Shown: in pieces, positions 43,951 to 57,807 of the stretch | Position numbering within the stretch: position 1 is the stretch's first letter | How the letters are laid out: the number at the start of each line of letters is the position of its first letter | DNA from: Hyaloscypha bicolor E | Taxonomy: Eukaryota; Ascomycota; Leotiomycetes; Helotiales; Hyaloscyphaceae | Direction of reading: 5' to 3' | DNA: 64,000 nt | Assembly: GCF_002865645.1 (NCBI RefSeq) | Contig: NW_020194555.1 | Location: 1,364,001-1,428,000, forward strand | Notes under the pieces: generated by a model | The model's input: only the letters and a program-made list of their open reading frames with translations | The model's database searches: none | What the model was told of the DNA's origin: nothing | Program-made: the position numbers and the translations under genes

Positions 43951-46900
43951 AATATAAAAAATATAAAAGAGAAAAAGAAAAGAGAGAATAAAAAGAATAA
44001 AATAAATACTACTTTTATTACTTATAAATATTAAGAAATAGAGGCATTATTACTTCTAATCTCAAATATCTTATTACTATTAATATAGAAATATTTATAT
44101 TATTAAAGTTCTTTAAATATAGAAAGTATAAAGTTCAAGTTTAAGAAAAGAATAAAGCTATTAGATAGGAAAACAAGTATAAGCTTAATACTAGTATAAA
44201 CTTATAGTAGAATAATTTCTTTAACTATATTATATAGTATAAGAAGAAACTTAATTACTAAAAATTACCTTAGTAAAATAATTTTTTTTATAACTATATC
44301 TTTCTTAAATACAGGGCCTTTTTCTACTATATAGCTAGATATTAATTTCTAGACTAGTTTATAAAACTAGCTAATATAGGCTAGATTTAGTTAGTTAATT
44401 TCCCCGAATCCAAAAAGAATATATACTAATATAGCCTCAAATAATAAATATTATAGGCTATAGACTAACTTATATTATATATTATAATTAAACTATAAGA
44501 GATAAAGCTTTAACCTTTATATAAAAGCCTAATAATATAAGTATAATAAAGCTTTTTTTTTCTTTTTCTCTATATTTCTTATTTTACTAATTAATAAGTT
44601 CTATAGGCTTTTAATTCTAATATAATTACTATTTATAATATATCTAGTATTCTTATTAGATATATTAAATAAACTAAAGCTATTAGACTAGCCTCTTATT
44701 TAGTATATATATTTAAAATTCTAAAATAGCCTTATTAACTTTAATTTCTTAGAATTATAATATTATATATCTTAAAGAAATAATTATTAGTAGCTATAAG
44801 CTCTGGGATATAAAGAATTAATAAATTGAGATTATAATTCTATTATAGGATCTATAGCTTAATATAGAGAATCTTATACTAGAATAATATTCTTATTATT
44901 AAATTAGTAAGAATTTAGATAAAGATTAATAAATAACTTCTCCTAAAAAGAATAATTAAATCTCTAAAATAAAAATATTAAAGTAATTCTTTATTATATT
45001 ATAATAGTAGCAGATTTATAAAAAGTAATTATAGTTATATTTATATTAGATATCTATTATTTAGTTATATTTTATAGTACTAGAAGTTTCCTATTTATTT
45101 TTCTCAAAAATAATACAAGCTATATATTCTGAATTTGTTTTTCTAGGTAATATTCTTACTTTTAGCTTTTTTCTAATATACTAATTTAATTTTTCTTTTA
45201 TATAATAGGATATAAAATACTAGATATAATTATAACTATAATTTATTATTCTTAAATATTATTACTAGCTACTAATTTATTTTTTGGGATTATAATATAG
45301 CTTACTAGATATAATAATATTTATAATTTATTTTTTCTAAATTATAGTATTTCTTTTTAATAATAGAGTTATAGGAAAATAAATAGAAATATAAGTTTAT
45401 ACTAGATAATCTTTTATAGTTTAGTATTTCTTACTAAAAAGAAGTAGAAAAGTTTATCTTATAATATTATATTATAAAATATTAAAAGGCTTATATATTA
45501 TTATTTCTTATAAGGTTATAGCTATATTTATATTAATAAAGCTTTTAATAGTAGGAAAGAGAGATTTAAACTCTTTTAAATTCTTATTAATAAATATTAT
45601 TATAGATAATATAATAGTTTATTAATTAATATTATTTTTATAATTAATATTATAGTATTTACTAATTTCTCCTTTAATAAATCTTGCTCTTAATAATATA
45701 ATATTATATTAAATAATAATAATAGGCTTTTCTTTCTAGTAAATATTACTTTTAATAATAATTATATTAATTTTGCTTTTCCTAACTTTAAATAAGTCAA
45801 ACCTATATAATTATCTATAAATAAAATCTATATAAGATATTAGATAGGTATTATTTATTTTATAGAACTTATTATTCTTATTTTTATATTAAATTAAAAT
45901 ACTATTTAATAATATAATTAATTATTTTAGTAATAGCTTTATAGATTTATATTTTATTAGTAAATATAAATATCTAATAGAAGAACTATATTTTAGATTA
46001 GTATTAAAAGACTATATATCTAATATAAGTATCTCTAATATAAGTATCTCTAATATATATAATAATATATATATATTATATAAGATTAGAAAAATTTAGA
46101 GTTTAAATAACTAAATTAAAGATATATAGTTACTTTATACTTACTATTATTTATTTAATATTATCTATAGTTTCTAACTAATTACTAATTTCTTTCCCGA
46201 ACTTGTATTTTTAATTATATACTAATTTCTAACCTTAAATTATACTCTAGTTAAAGTTTACTTATTTTATTTACTTAACTTATTTCTATATATTATTCTT
46301 AATATTAATATTAATTTCTTTAGTATAATTATATTCTATAAAACTTTACTAACTTCTTCTAGTATAAATAATATTACTAATATAAGTACTTTCGAGAACT
46401 AATAAATAACTATTTCGGATATATATCTAAAATCTAGGTAGAAACTAGAATATTCTAGCTATAGAATAATAAATATATTAGAAAATAGAGCAGGATTTAG
46501 TAAGTAAAAGTTTAATTATAGAAATAATAAGATTTATTAGATTAAAAGTAATAGTATATTTAGTAAATAAGACTAGTAATTTGAATTTAAAAGTAAAATA
46601 TAAATAGTTAGCTAATAGGGAAATTAGAGCTATATATTCGAATTCTCTTATTTATATAGTAATTAAAAGTTAGATAAAATAGATCTCGAATTCTATTAGT
46701 ATAGTATACTAGAGTATATTAATAATAAATAAAGGAAACTAGAAAAAGAGTCTATAGAGAAAATATACTTATAATAAATATAGTTTCTACTTATATCTAG
46801 TATAGTATTTTGGAATTAGAAGCCCTAAAGTATAAATTTCTTATACTATTATATAATAGTAGTTTCGATTCTTATTAGTTTTATAGTTCTTATATACTAA

Positions 46901-49900
46901 ATAGAATAGATTAAGATAATAGCTATAATAATACAAATATAATTTTTCTATTAGCTAGAAAGGCCTATTTCTAAGAAAATTATTAAACTTCATATTATTA
47001 TATAATAAGGCTATAAATTATAATATTATTTGGACCCAAGTTATAAAATAATTAAATATAGAGAAAGTCTATTATTTATTAGTTAAAATTATTCGGATTA
47101 GATATAGTAAGGTTATTATATATTAGGTAAGTATTATTAAACTAAGAAAAAATATTAAGATTAAAGATATTTATAATTATTACTGGATTAAAATTAGATT
47201 ATATTAAGAAAACTAGTATATATATTCTAGTATATTTAGGTATTATATTCTATTTCGAGAGAAGCTATATTTCTTGGGCTTTAAATCTTAACTTATTTTT
47301 AATAAATATTTACTTTTTCTCTTTAATCTAATCTAAAATAACTCATAATTTAATAACTAGATATATAGATATTTTAGGAAGGTTTTAGGTAGTAGTAATA
47401 GTAATTATTATATATATTTCCTGGGCTAGACTTAAGTTATAAGACTAAAGAATTACTTTATTTATTACTTGTTTTTTATTTATATTAAAAGATTAATAAT
47501 TTATATAATATTATATCTAATTAATTATATTTGGAAATAGTATAGTAATTACTTAATAGAATTTATAGTATTAATTAGCTAAAGAAATATTACTATTATT
47601 TATTTATAGATTAGATAGTAGAGATACTTTCTATTCTATATTTAATAGCTTTTAAATATTTTAAGAAAAGAATAGAATAGTTATAACCGAAATTAGTAAT
47701 AGAGGCTTTTCCTATATTTAAATATCTAATATATTTAATAAAGAGTTAGGTTTATTATAAAGTTTCTTCTATTATACTTACTATAAGAATATAGTATACT
47801 AAGAATTCTAGTATATATTAAATTAGTCTAGGGAAGTTAGAATATAGGTTAGAAATATATAAATAATTAATTCTATATCTTTAAAAACCTTAATATTAAT
47901 ATAAAGTCTCTAATTTTTTGCTTTTTATATTTATTTTAAAAGATTATAATTATCTTACTTAGTAAAAGTAATTTAATATTTACTAGATATTTTATTACTA
48001 AAAGAGCCTCTTTTCTAATAAAGTTCCCTAGATTATTATAGATATTACTATTTTTATTAAAAGCTATTCCGATATTAGAAAGAAATTTCAGGTTCTATTT
48101 TTGAGTTTTATTTATTCTCTAATAAATAAGGTTTATATTAAGAGCTTAATTTACTTAACTAAAATATATAAAATATTAATTACTTAATAGTCTAAAAGAA
48201 AGAGAAATGCTTTATTTTAGCTACCTTAAACTATAAGTTACTACTCTTTACTATCTTAAAAGGCCTAGTAATATTATAGAGAGATTATTTCTAAGAATTA
48301 GTATTAATCCTAATATAGGATATATAGTATTAATAAATATTATAGCTAATAGTACTTATTTTAATATAGATATCTATTATTACTAGAAAAAATAATTAAT
48401 TAAGGTACTTAGAACTAAAGCCTTTTAATAATATATAAGGTTATATAAAAATAGGGGTTTCTATTTATAAGATACTTAGTAAAAACTATAATAGGAATAT
48501 AATAATATATAATATAGTATTACTATAATTTATAAAATAGTATATTATTTATTTCGAATATTTAATTTCTAGTATTACTAATATCTAAATAAAGTAATAA
48601 TTATTTTAAAGAATTCCCAAAAAGATTACAAATTACTAACTAAATTAGGGCTTATAACCCGGAATATATTAGTATTCTATTTATAGAATTTCTATCTCAA
48701 CTTATCTTATTAGAGAAATTATTACTAATATAAATATAATTAAAAATAAATTATATTTTATTTATAAACTATCTAGATACTATACTATTTCTATTATTTA
48801 GGTTTATATTACTATACTAATAACCTTAAATAGAAGCTATTAAAGCAAATATACTTCTATTTCAAATAGCTAAGAATTATAATAACTTATTTTAGAAATA
48901 TATACCTGAAATAGCTATAAGTAATATTAGCTTATAACTACTTTCTAGACTTATAAACTTTGGCTTCTTACTATACTTAGTTAATAAACAGATCTTAATT
49001 AGCTTAATAACCTATAACTAATAGTATATAGTTACGATATATGTCTATTATAATAAAAGTTCTTCTATTAGTATCTAGAATACCTACTAATCTGGATAAG
49101 CCTTATAATAAACCTAATATTATAATTATTATTTATCTAATTTAACTTATTAACTTTCTTATAAGTATATTTAGTATTTCTAGACTATAATATAATAGCT
49201 AAGATATTAATTAGAAACCTTACTATAAAGTATTTTATATTAGGAAAACCAGTTTTATTATTATTAAAAAAGCTCTATTTCTTATAATACTAGTAATTTA
49301 ACTTTACTATATAGTACTTATTATATATTTCTAGTATTTAATTCTATCTTATCTAAGCTATAAGCTCTTATCTATTATAAATACCTAGCTAGTCTTAAAA
49401 TTTCTTTTCTAAATACTATTACTTTTCTGGTTAGAATAGCTTAAAATACTAGAATTATATTATATTAACTAAACTATTAATAAAATAGTTTATAAGATAT
49501 TATCTTTAGAATATAATAGAAATTATTTATATTTTTAAATATTCTATTAGATAAATAATAGCTTTCCTTATATTTATATATATTAATTTAGTATTTTGTA
49601 TTTTTATAATAGTATTTAAACTTGCTTTTATAAATATAAAAATATATAGGTTTTCCTAATAGATTATTTCTAGTATCTATAAATCCAGAATAATAATATT
49701 TATCTAAGATTATAATTACTTTCTATAAATTATAAACTATTAATAATATGAAATTTTCTTAGTTATAGATATATGGTCTAGAAGCTCTTTAAATACCAGA
49801 TAATAATAAATAAAATTATTAAAATCTTTGCCTTTAATATTCTAATTCTAGTAAATAAAAGCAAGAAGATAAATATAAAGTTCTCTAAATAAGTTAACTA

Positions 49901-52689
49901 GGATATTATCTTTAAAATTACTATTTTACTTATAGAAATAGTAATATATTTATATTATTACTAGATAATTCTTTTAGGACTTCTAATTCAAATTAACTAG
50001 AGATTAGCCTATCTTAGTATAAGTAAATCCAGAAAAGTTAATATTTATAGCTCTTAATAATTACTTCCCTAAATATAGTTTAACTTTACTATTTTCTTTT
50101 ATAGCTTCTTAGAAAGTAAGAATTTTCTTTAAGAGAAAAATATATAGATTTAAAATATAGAAAAAAGAAAATAAAAGATTCTAGTAAATATTTATTAAAG
50201 TTATAAGAAATACCTAACTATAACTATTATTAATATTTGAATATAAGATATTCTATTTACCCTAATCTGGATATAAAAGGCTCTAGAGTATATTAGTAGG
50301 CTTAGTAGGAAAAGTTAATTAATACCTATTTAGTATTATAATAATTTTATAACTAAAAATTAGAAAGAAAGACAGGCTAAGAAAGTATAATATTAGAAAT
50401 ATTAATTAACTAAATAAAAATAGTTATTTAAAAATACAAGTTATAGATATAAGATATTATATTCTAGAACTTATAGTTATATTATTTCTCTAGACTATAG
50501 TAATTACTAATATAAATCTTTAATTATTTCTTTAAGTTAATTCCCTATTCTTACTAAGCTATATATTCTTTTTACTAGTATATTCTAATCTTTATTTCCT
50601 TTTATAAGCTATAGCTAGCTTCTTTTTCTTTTTTCTAATTAAAATATCTATAATATTAACTTTAATATTCTTTATTTTATTAGCTAGTTATATTATAGTA
50701 TAAATAATATTAATCTTAAGCTCTTTTATTTTATTAGTATTTATATAATAAGTTATAGATTTCTTCTTTTCTACTATATAATTCGGCTTTATCTTTCTAG
50801 GAACCTATATTAGAATTTGGCTATAATAAATTAAAATAGTAATAAAATAAACTAATTTTTATATTTCTTTAAATAATAAATTAAGTACTATTATAACTAT
50901 ATTTATAAAAATACAAGTATAGTTAGAGTTTATCTAGTTATAAAGCCTCTTTATTAGAGCTTCTTTTACTTCTCTACTATCTATATTCTATATAATTAGT
51001 ATATTTACTATAGTAAGAATTCCTAAAACTATACTTGCCTCTATAAGTATAATTACTTTTCTATAGTTTATAAAGAGCTACTCTAGCTATATAATTAAAA
51101 ATCTGCTTATTTCCTATTACCTTAAGAAGTTTAGCTTGCTTTAATAATAGAATTAATTCCGGGATATTATTAGTATTACTATTATAGCTACTAATAAAGT
51201 CTATAATAAAGATACTAATAAAATTACTAATAAGAGCTATTATGGGTTCTTTAAAAGATCTTATACTAATAGAAATTTAGTATTAGTATTAGTCTTATTC
51301 TAAGAAAGATTTATCTATATTTTATAATTAAAATCTAAAGTAATAGTAAAACTACTAGATAATATTTTGGTATTTATTAATATCTTTTTCTTATTTATTT
51401 TATATCTTAATATACTATATAGTAAAGCCCTAAATTAGAGCTTAATTAAATCTTTTACTAATTTTTACTAGTTTTTAGAGCATTTCTTGGTTTCTTTCTT
51501 TAGATTAGCTACTAAGAAAATATATTATAAATTATTAGTTAAATTTATTATTTCTTTATAAAGAATAGTTTTATTATTTTTATTAAGCTTTTTTGCCTAA
51601 ATAAATATATTAGTTATATTTCTGGAAATACTAACTTATAAAAGAACTATATCTTATTTAAATTATTACTATATTCTTTTTATAAATTAAATTTATATAA
51701 TAATACTACAAGTTAATTAGTTATTTTAATATAAGTTCTGATTTATAGCCAGAATTAGGTTCTTAAAAAGTATTTTATTTTATAGAATCTTCTATATATT
51801 ACTTCTTAAATATATTTAATAAAAGAAAAAGGTACTTTATAGAAATAATCTTTATTCTAGATTCTTTTATATTTCAAAATAGCTCTAGTAATTTTAAAGA
51901 TTTTTAGAATTATTATCTAGTATATATTTAGATATTTTTATTTAATTTTCAAGATTAGAAAAAAAGTATATATATATATTTATATACTAAAGAAATAAGA
52001 AAGTAATAAATAGTATACTTATTTATAAAGTAATTATATTTAGGGCTACTAAATTCTTCTATATATATTTAAATATATCTTTAAAGCCTAAAATATAAAA
52101 TCTATAATAGAACTCTAAAGGTCTAAATAAGAGTATTCTTTAATTATAAGTTTATTTATAAATAATATAGATATTAAAAGTAGAGAAAACTATAACTAAT
52201 ATCTTTTATAAAGCTATTTAAAATATAAAGGCTTAGTAGAAGATTAATAAAATAATTCAATTCTTTTTAAATAATTAATTTTCTATAAAGCTAAAAGTTT
52301 CTCTAATTAGATAGCTTATAAAATCTCAGGCTAAATAAAGAAGCTTTATATATCTTATCTAAAAACTATAAGAACTATATTTTAAAGCCAGAAATTCCTA
52401 TAAAGAATAGCAAAATATCTACTAGTTAATCTATTTTATTAAACTAGTATATAACCTTTATTTATATAACCGGTAATCTTTACTAATATAATAAATAAAG
52501 CCTTATAGATTTTATTAAAAACTCTTTTTTAATTTGCTTTATTAATTATATATATTCCGAATATCTTAATATAAAGCTATTAAAGGACAAGAAATCTAAC
52601 TAACTCTAAATAGTACTAGTATATCTTATCTTTTAATAGCTAAATATAAATTTCGAAAGCTTTAGATATTATTATCTTCCTCTTCTATA

Positions 52690-53290
52690 TTGTCCTACGT
52701 TCGGACCACCCTAAGCGGTTGGCTCTCGGGGCTCCTTAGAAAAAACTTTCACGTGACGAACACCAAAATCTCCCCCTTCTAGGGAATCGCGCATCGGAAC
52801 GCGATTACGTCCAAATCCTTAGGGCTCAGCTTAGGATAAGAGAGGAGAAGCTCAAGTACCTTTCTCTATATTTTAGTGGTTCTGGAATGTGAGGGGCTTT
52901 TATTACGATTTTTTAATACTCGGGAGGGGTGGGATAAGGGGAATTCTCAAGGCTCTAGCTAGCTCTCGGGACTCCCTAAAATCCAAGTCACGTGAGGAAC
53001 ACCAAAACTCTCGCATACCATATACTACTATTCTAATGCCTAGCAAGCTTAAGGGAAGTTCTATAGGTATAAGAGAGAGCTTTATAAATAAGAATAAGGC
53101 TGTAATGGCAGGAATAAAGCAATGGAACAATGCTTAAAGATCTATAATTCTAATATCCTATAGAATCTAAAGCTAAGGAGAGAAGGAGTGAGGTGTGGCA
53201 GTGGATAAGTAGGTATGGCCAAGACTACTAAAACGCCGAGCTTTGGAAGCGAGCTTGATTTGAACTATAGCTTGGAACCTTAGCTAAAAT
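52690..53290. other. GC-normal island within the AT-rich block
   Basis: About 600 bp of ordinary composition flanked on both sides by AT-rich sequence. It contains two related 60-bp stretches, at 52720-52790 and 52957-53025. Both start with a CTCTCGGG.CTCC phrase and have CACGTGA followed by GAACACCAAAA. A further GC-normal piece (53180-53280) includes GGCCAAGACTACTAAAACG. The 82-codon ORF at 52889-53137 spans the second repeat and shows no domain. Origin unknown; it may be a recent insertion too short or too unique to be hit by RIP. Confidence 0.6.
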
Positions 53291-54512
53291 TAATTCCTTT
53301 AGCTAAAACTAATTATATAATACTAGCCATTATAAAGGCTATAAGAGTTTATATAAGAAAAGAGGGAGCTTTATAAGCTTATTAGATAGCTTAGAAAAAA
53401 TAATAAATAAAAGAAAGAGCTATAATAAGTTATAAAAAAAAGAGAAAGCTTTATAAATATAAAAATAAAAATTAAGAAAAAACTATAAATAGAAGTATAA
53501 TTAATAAGAAACTTATAAAGGCAAGTAAGACTTAAAAAGGCTTATAAAAGAAAAAGAGCTTTATAAGTAAAAGCTATAATAATTTATAAAAAATAAAAAT
53601 AAACTAAATTTAAAATATTAAATATAAGTTCTTATATATAATTAAAATAAATAATTAAAATAAATAATTAAAATATTTAAATTATAATTAAAATATATAA
53701 ATTATAAATATATAATTAAAATATATTAATTAAAATAAATAATTAAAATAAATAATTAAAATAATAATTAATAATTTAATAATTTAAGAAATTATATTAA
53801 GTTTAAAGTTTAAGAATTTATAAAATTATATTTAAAAAATATATATTTGAAAAAGAATTTTATAAATTAAATTAATAAAAAAATTAATTATAAAATTAAT
53901 TAAAGTAATATATTATATAGAAATTTATAAATTAAGATTATTTTATTAATAAAGTAAATTATATTATATTTAAATTTTATTAATTTATAAAATATTATTA
54001 ATTATATATATTATAGAGCTTTTATTTTTTTTAAAAATATATTTTTATATTTAAAGAAAATTACTGAAAAATTAATATATTTATAATTTTTTTTAACGAA
54101 TGCTTATATATAAAGCTTAATATAAATATTTATGATGTTTTTTATATAATTATAATTTATATATTGTAGATTTAGAATTAAAAATTAAAAAATTATTAGA
54201 TTTTTATTTACAAGTACTTATATTATAAAAAAGATTTAATTTTATAAGAGTTTTTAATATATAAGTATTTTTTTTAATATTTTATAATAATATTTTAGAT
54301 TTAGATTTATTATAATTTTTATTATATTAAATATTTTAATAATATATAAATTTAATTAAACTTAAAATTTAAAAGAATTATATTAATATATATATTTAAT
54401 TAAAATATAAAAAGAATATAAGAGAAAAAAAAGAGCTAAGAAAGCTTTATAAAATAAATTAAGTTTAATATTTAAGAATTTATTTTATTAAATTAATTAA
54501 ATAATATATTAT

Positions 54513-54576
54513 ATAAGAAATATAAGAAATATAAGAAATATAAGAAATATAAGAAATATAAGAAATATAAGAAATA
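54513..54576 (+). repeat. Minisatellite, 9-bp unit
   Basis: Seven tandem copies of ATAAGAAAT. Confidence 0.8.
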
Positions 54577-55266
54577 TATAAATTAGATTACTTATATAAA
54601 AAAATATTAAAATATTAAAAGTTTTATTATAACAATTTCTAAATCTTTTATATTTAAAGACTTCTTTTAAAATAAACTTATATTAAATAATATTATTAAT
54701 TTATTTTAGAAATTTAGAAATTTAGAAATAACTTAAAATATTAAATAATTTTATTATATAATATAATAGCTTTTATTTTTTTTAAAAATATTAAAAGATT
54801 TATTAAAATATAATTTTATATTTAAATAAAATTAAAGAAATATATTATTTAATATTAATAAATAACTTTTATTAAAAATAAATAAAAATATTATATAAAG
54901 TTTAATAGACTTTTATTTGTTTATAATTTATATATATTTAAATTAATTTTTTAAATTAATTTTCTTTAGTTTTTTAAACTTATTTAGTTTTATTTTTATT
55001 TAAAATACTTATATAATTAATTTTATTAGACTTATATTATTAAAACTTAAATTCTTTTAATAAATTATAAAAGACTTAATTTTATAATAATATTTTAATT
55101 TTAAATTTATTAAACTTAATATTTAAAAGAATTAAAATTAAAATATGAATTAAAAGAATATTTTTAGCTTATTTTTAAGTAATTTTATATATTTATAAGC
55201 TATTTTCTTTCTTATATAATTTATAAAAAGTTTATTATTAAGAAATATTATTTAAAGCTACTCGGG

Positions 55267-55351
55267 ACGAGTTTAGAGCAAAATTATTACTAGCCCCGGA
55301 GCTTGCGTAGGGCCGCTAGCAATAATTTTAGCGAAGCGGCCCTAAACTCGT
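55267..55351. repeat. GC-rich hairpin-forming patch
   Basis: Short un-degraded patch with nested inverted words: ACGAGTTTAG (55267-55276) against CTAAACTCGT (55342-55351), and AAAATTATTACTAG against CTAGCAATAATTTT further in. The centre is CCCCGGAGCTTGCG. Confidence 0.6.
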
Positions 55352-55846
55352 ATTATTTATAGTATCTTTAGTAAATATACTATAAAGATTTCAAGTATAA
55401 TATAAATAAGAATACTAATTATATACTAGAAATAAAGTTTATTTAATAAAGATAGAACTCTTATTAAGGTAACTCTTGAGATAGTTTATAGTTAGGTCTC
55501 TTTTATATATAATAGAGATATAGAAGCTATTATAAAGTAGAGAAATATTATACTAGAAAAGAAAAGTTAAGATAAGTAAAAAATAACTATAATTAGATAT
55601 CTTATTAATAATACTATTAAAAGAAAACTAATATACTATTCAGGGTATAATTCTAGTAAGGCTAAAAGAATAAGAGAGGAATTAATAGAGGCAGGTAGTA
55701 ATATAGAAAAAGTTAATAGTATAGAGAGAAATAATAATATAAATAAGGTTTAGTATAGTAAAGATTAAGAAAATACTATTTTAGAGAAAGTTTTCTCTAA
55801 AATGAGTTTAAATAAAAAGATCTGGCTAGTATTAAACTCAGATAGA

Positions 55847-56120
55847 AATATTTATAAAAATAAGACCTTCTATAATAGTAAGAATATCTATAATAATAAG
55901 AATATCTATAAAAATAAAACCTTTTATAAAAACAAGACCTTTTATAATAATAAAAATATCTATAATAATAAGAATATCTATAATAATAAGAATATCTATA
56001 ATAATAAAAATATTTATAATAATAAAAATATTTATAATAATAAGAATATCTATAAAAATAAGACCTTCTATAATAATAAGACTTTCTATAGAATAAAGAC
56101 TATCTATAAAAATGAAACTA
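55847..56120 (+). repeat. 18-bp minisatellite, coding-like (NIYNNK units)
   Basis: About fourteen units of the type AATATCTATAATAATAAG in one open frame (ORF 55802-56209) that would encode repeats of Asn-Ile-Tyr-Asn-Asn-Lys with variants KTFYNN. Nothing before or after supports a gene, so I annotate it as a repeat. Confidence 0.75.
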
Positions 56121-57155
56121 TTTATAGCCAGGCTATTTATAATAATAAGAGTACTAATAATAATAAAATTAATATTACTAAAAAAGACTTCCAGGTTCTA
56201 ATAATATAAAAGAATAAAGACAAGAGTTATATTCTTAAAAGTAATAAGCTTAGCTATAGTAAGAGAAATAGATACTTAATTAGCTAAGGATCTAACTCTA
56301 GTATAATATAAGGCAATACTAGTATTAAGCTTATATTAAAGAAATTTGAGGATTCTACTAGTAAGAATATAAATAAATAGGATAGTTTAAAGAATAGCAG
56401 GAACTTTCTTACTAACTTGGACCCAGAAGATTAAGTAAAGCTTATAGGAGCCTTTAGTAAGATTATTATAAAAGAAAATACTATTTTTTCTATAGAAGAT
56501 TAAATAAAGTTAATAAAGAAAGAGATTACTAAGCTTACTATATGTTTTACTACTATAATATAAGCTATTACTAAAGCAGATTAGAAGATTTAGGATATAT
56601 TACAAGAAAAAGCTAAGACTAAAAAGTTAAGATAATAGATTAAGAATAATTTGAATTCTATAAAATATAAAAAGAATAATAGAAGAAATACTTATTCTAA
56701 TAATTCAGATATAGAATATAACTATATTATAATTAAGTATAATTAAGTACTTATAGGTTTCTTTATATTCTTTCGGGAATTATACTACTATAAAGCTTGA
56801 GAGAAAGTAGTTAACTATATAATATAAGTAAAATAAATAGAAAGAAATAGTATATAGCCAGATATTAGTATTAATTTTGGGTTTCAGATTAATTTATATA
56901 GCTAGTTATATCCAGAGTTAGTAATATAGATATAGAAAATTACAAGAGACCTTTTTATATTAGGTTTAGGATAAGAAGTTTTATATATATTTAAATATTA
57001 TTAGAAAAATATAAAAGATATTAAAATATAAAGTAATATACCTAAAAATATTATATTATTAAATAGGATATATTAAGACCTTAAAAGAAGCCTTTCTTTT
57101 AGTTTAGTTTTACTAGTAATTAAATCTTTTAAAATAGTACCCAAATTCCCTTATT

Positions 57156-57807
57156 TAGTTTAGTAAAAAAAACTAAAACAACCCTCTTTTCCCCTAGTAT
57201 TAATTAGGGATATTAATTACTAGAATTAGGGGTATTAATTAGGAGCAGGCTAGATACTTGGATAGAAATATTAAAATACTAGCTTTTTCTTTATTTTAAT
57301 TTAATTTTATAATAAATTAATATAATTTAATACTTGTTTTATTTTCTTATAGTACTAATTAAGTACTATTCAAATATAAACTTTTTATAAACTTTGGATT
57401 AGTAATAGCTTTTTAAATTAAAGAAATTAAAAGTTTTATATTTTATAGCCTATAGATAAGCTTAAGTAAGCCTAGAAATTTAGTAAAAAAGTCCCTAAAA
57501 TCAGATCTAAGAGCTCAATAAGCCCATAATTTATAAGGCCTTATAGGGCTCAAAAACTAAAACTTAATAAATTAGTATATAAATTTCCTAAAATTAAAAT
57601 ACTATTTTAAGAAATCTTTTTATTATAAATTAGAGAATATATAATTATAATATAGGAATTATAATATTATAGCTTAGACTTATATTAAAAAATCTAATTT
57701 CAGATTTTTAAAGAGCTCAGATAGCTAATTAGATACTCTTGCCCTAATTAATATCCCTAATTAATACCGGAAAAGAAGAAGTTATTTTAGTTTTTCCCGG
57801 TTTAGTA
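57156..57807. mobile_element. Inverted-repeat element, about 650 bp, degraded
   Basis: Inverted arms of about 63 bp, 57156-57219 and 57745-57807. Shared words: AGTTTAGTA at the ends, AAAACTAAAA, CTCTTTTCC/CTTCTTTTCC and TATTAATTAGGGATATTAAT. The interior is AT-rich without coding capacity. The arms differ mainly by C/T changes. Confidence 0.6.

Noticed and set aside
52889..53137. 82-codon plus and 75-codon minus ORFs in the GC-normal island
   Set aside because: They overlap on opposite strands, span the repeated CACGTGA phrase and have no domain.
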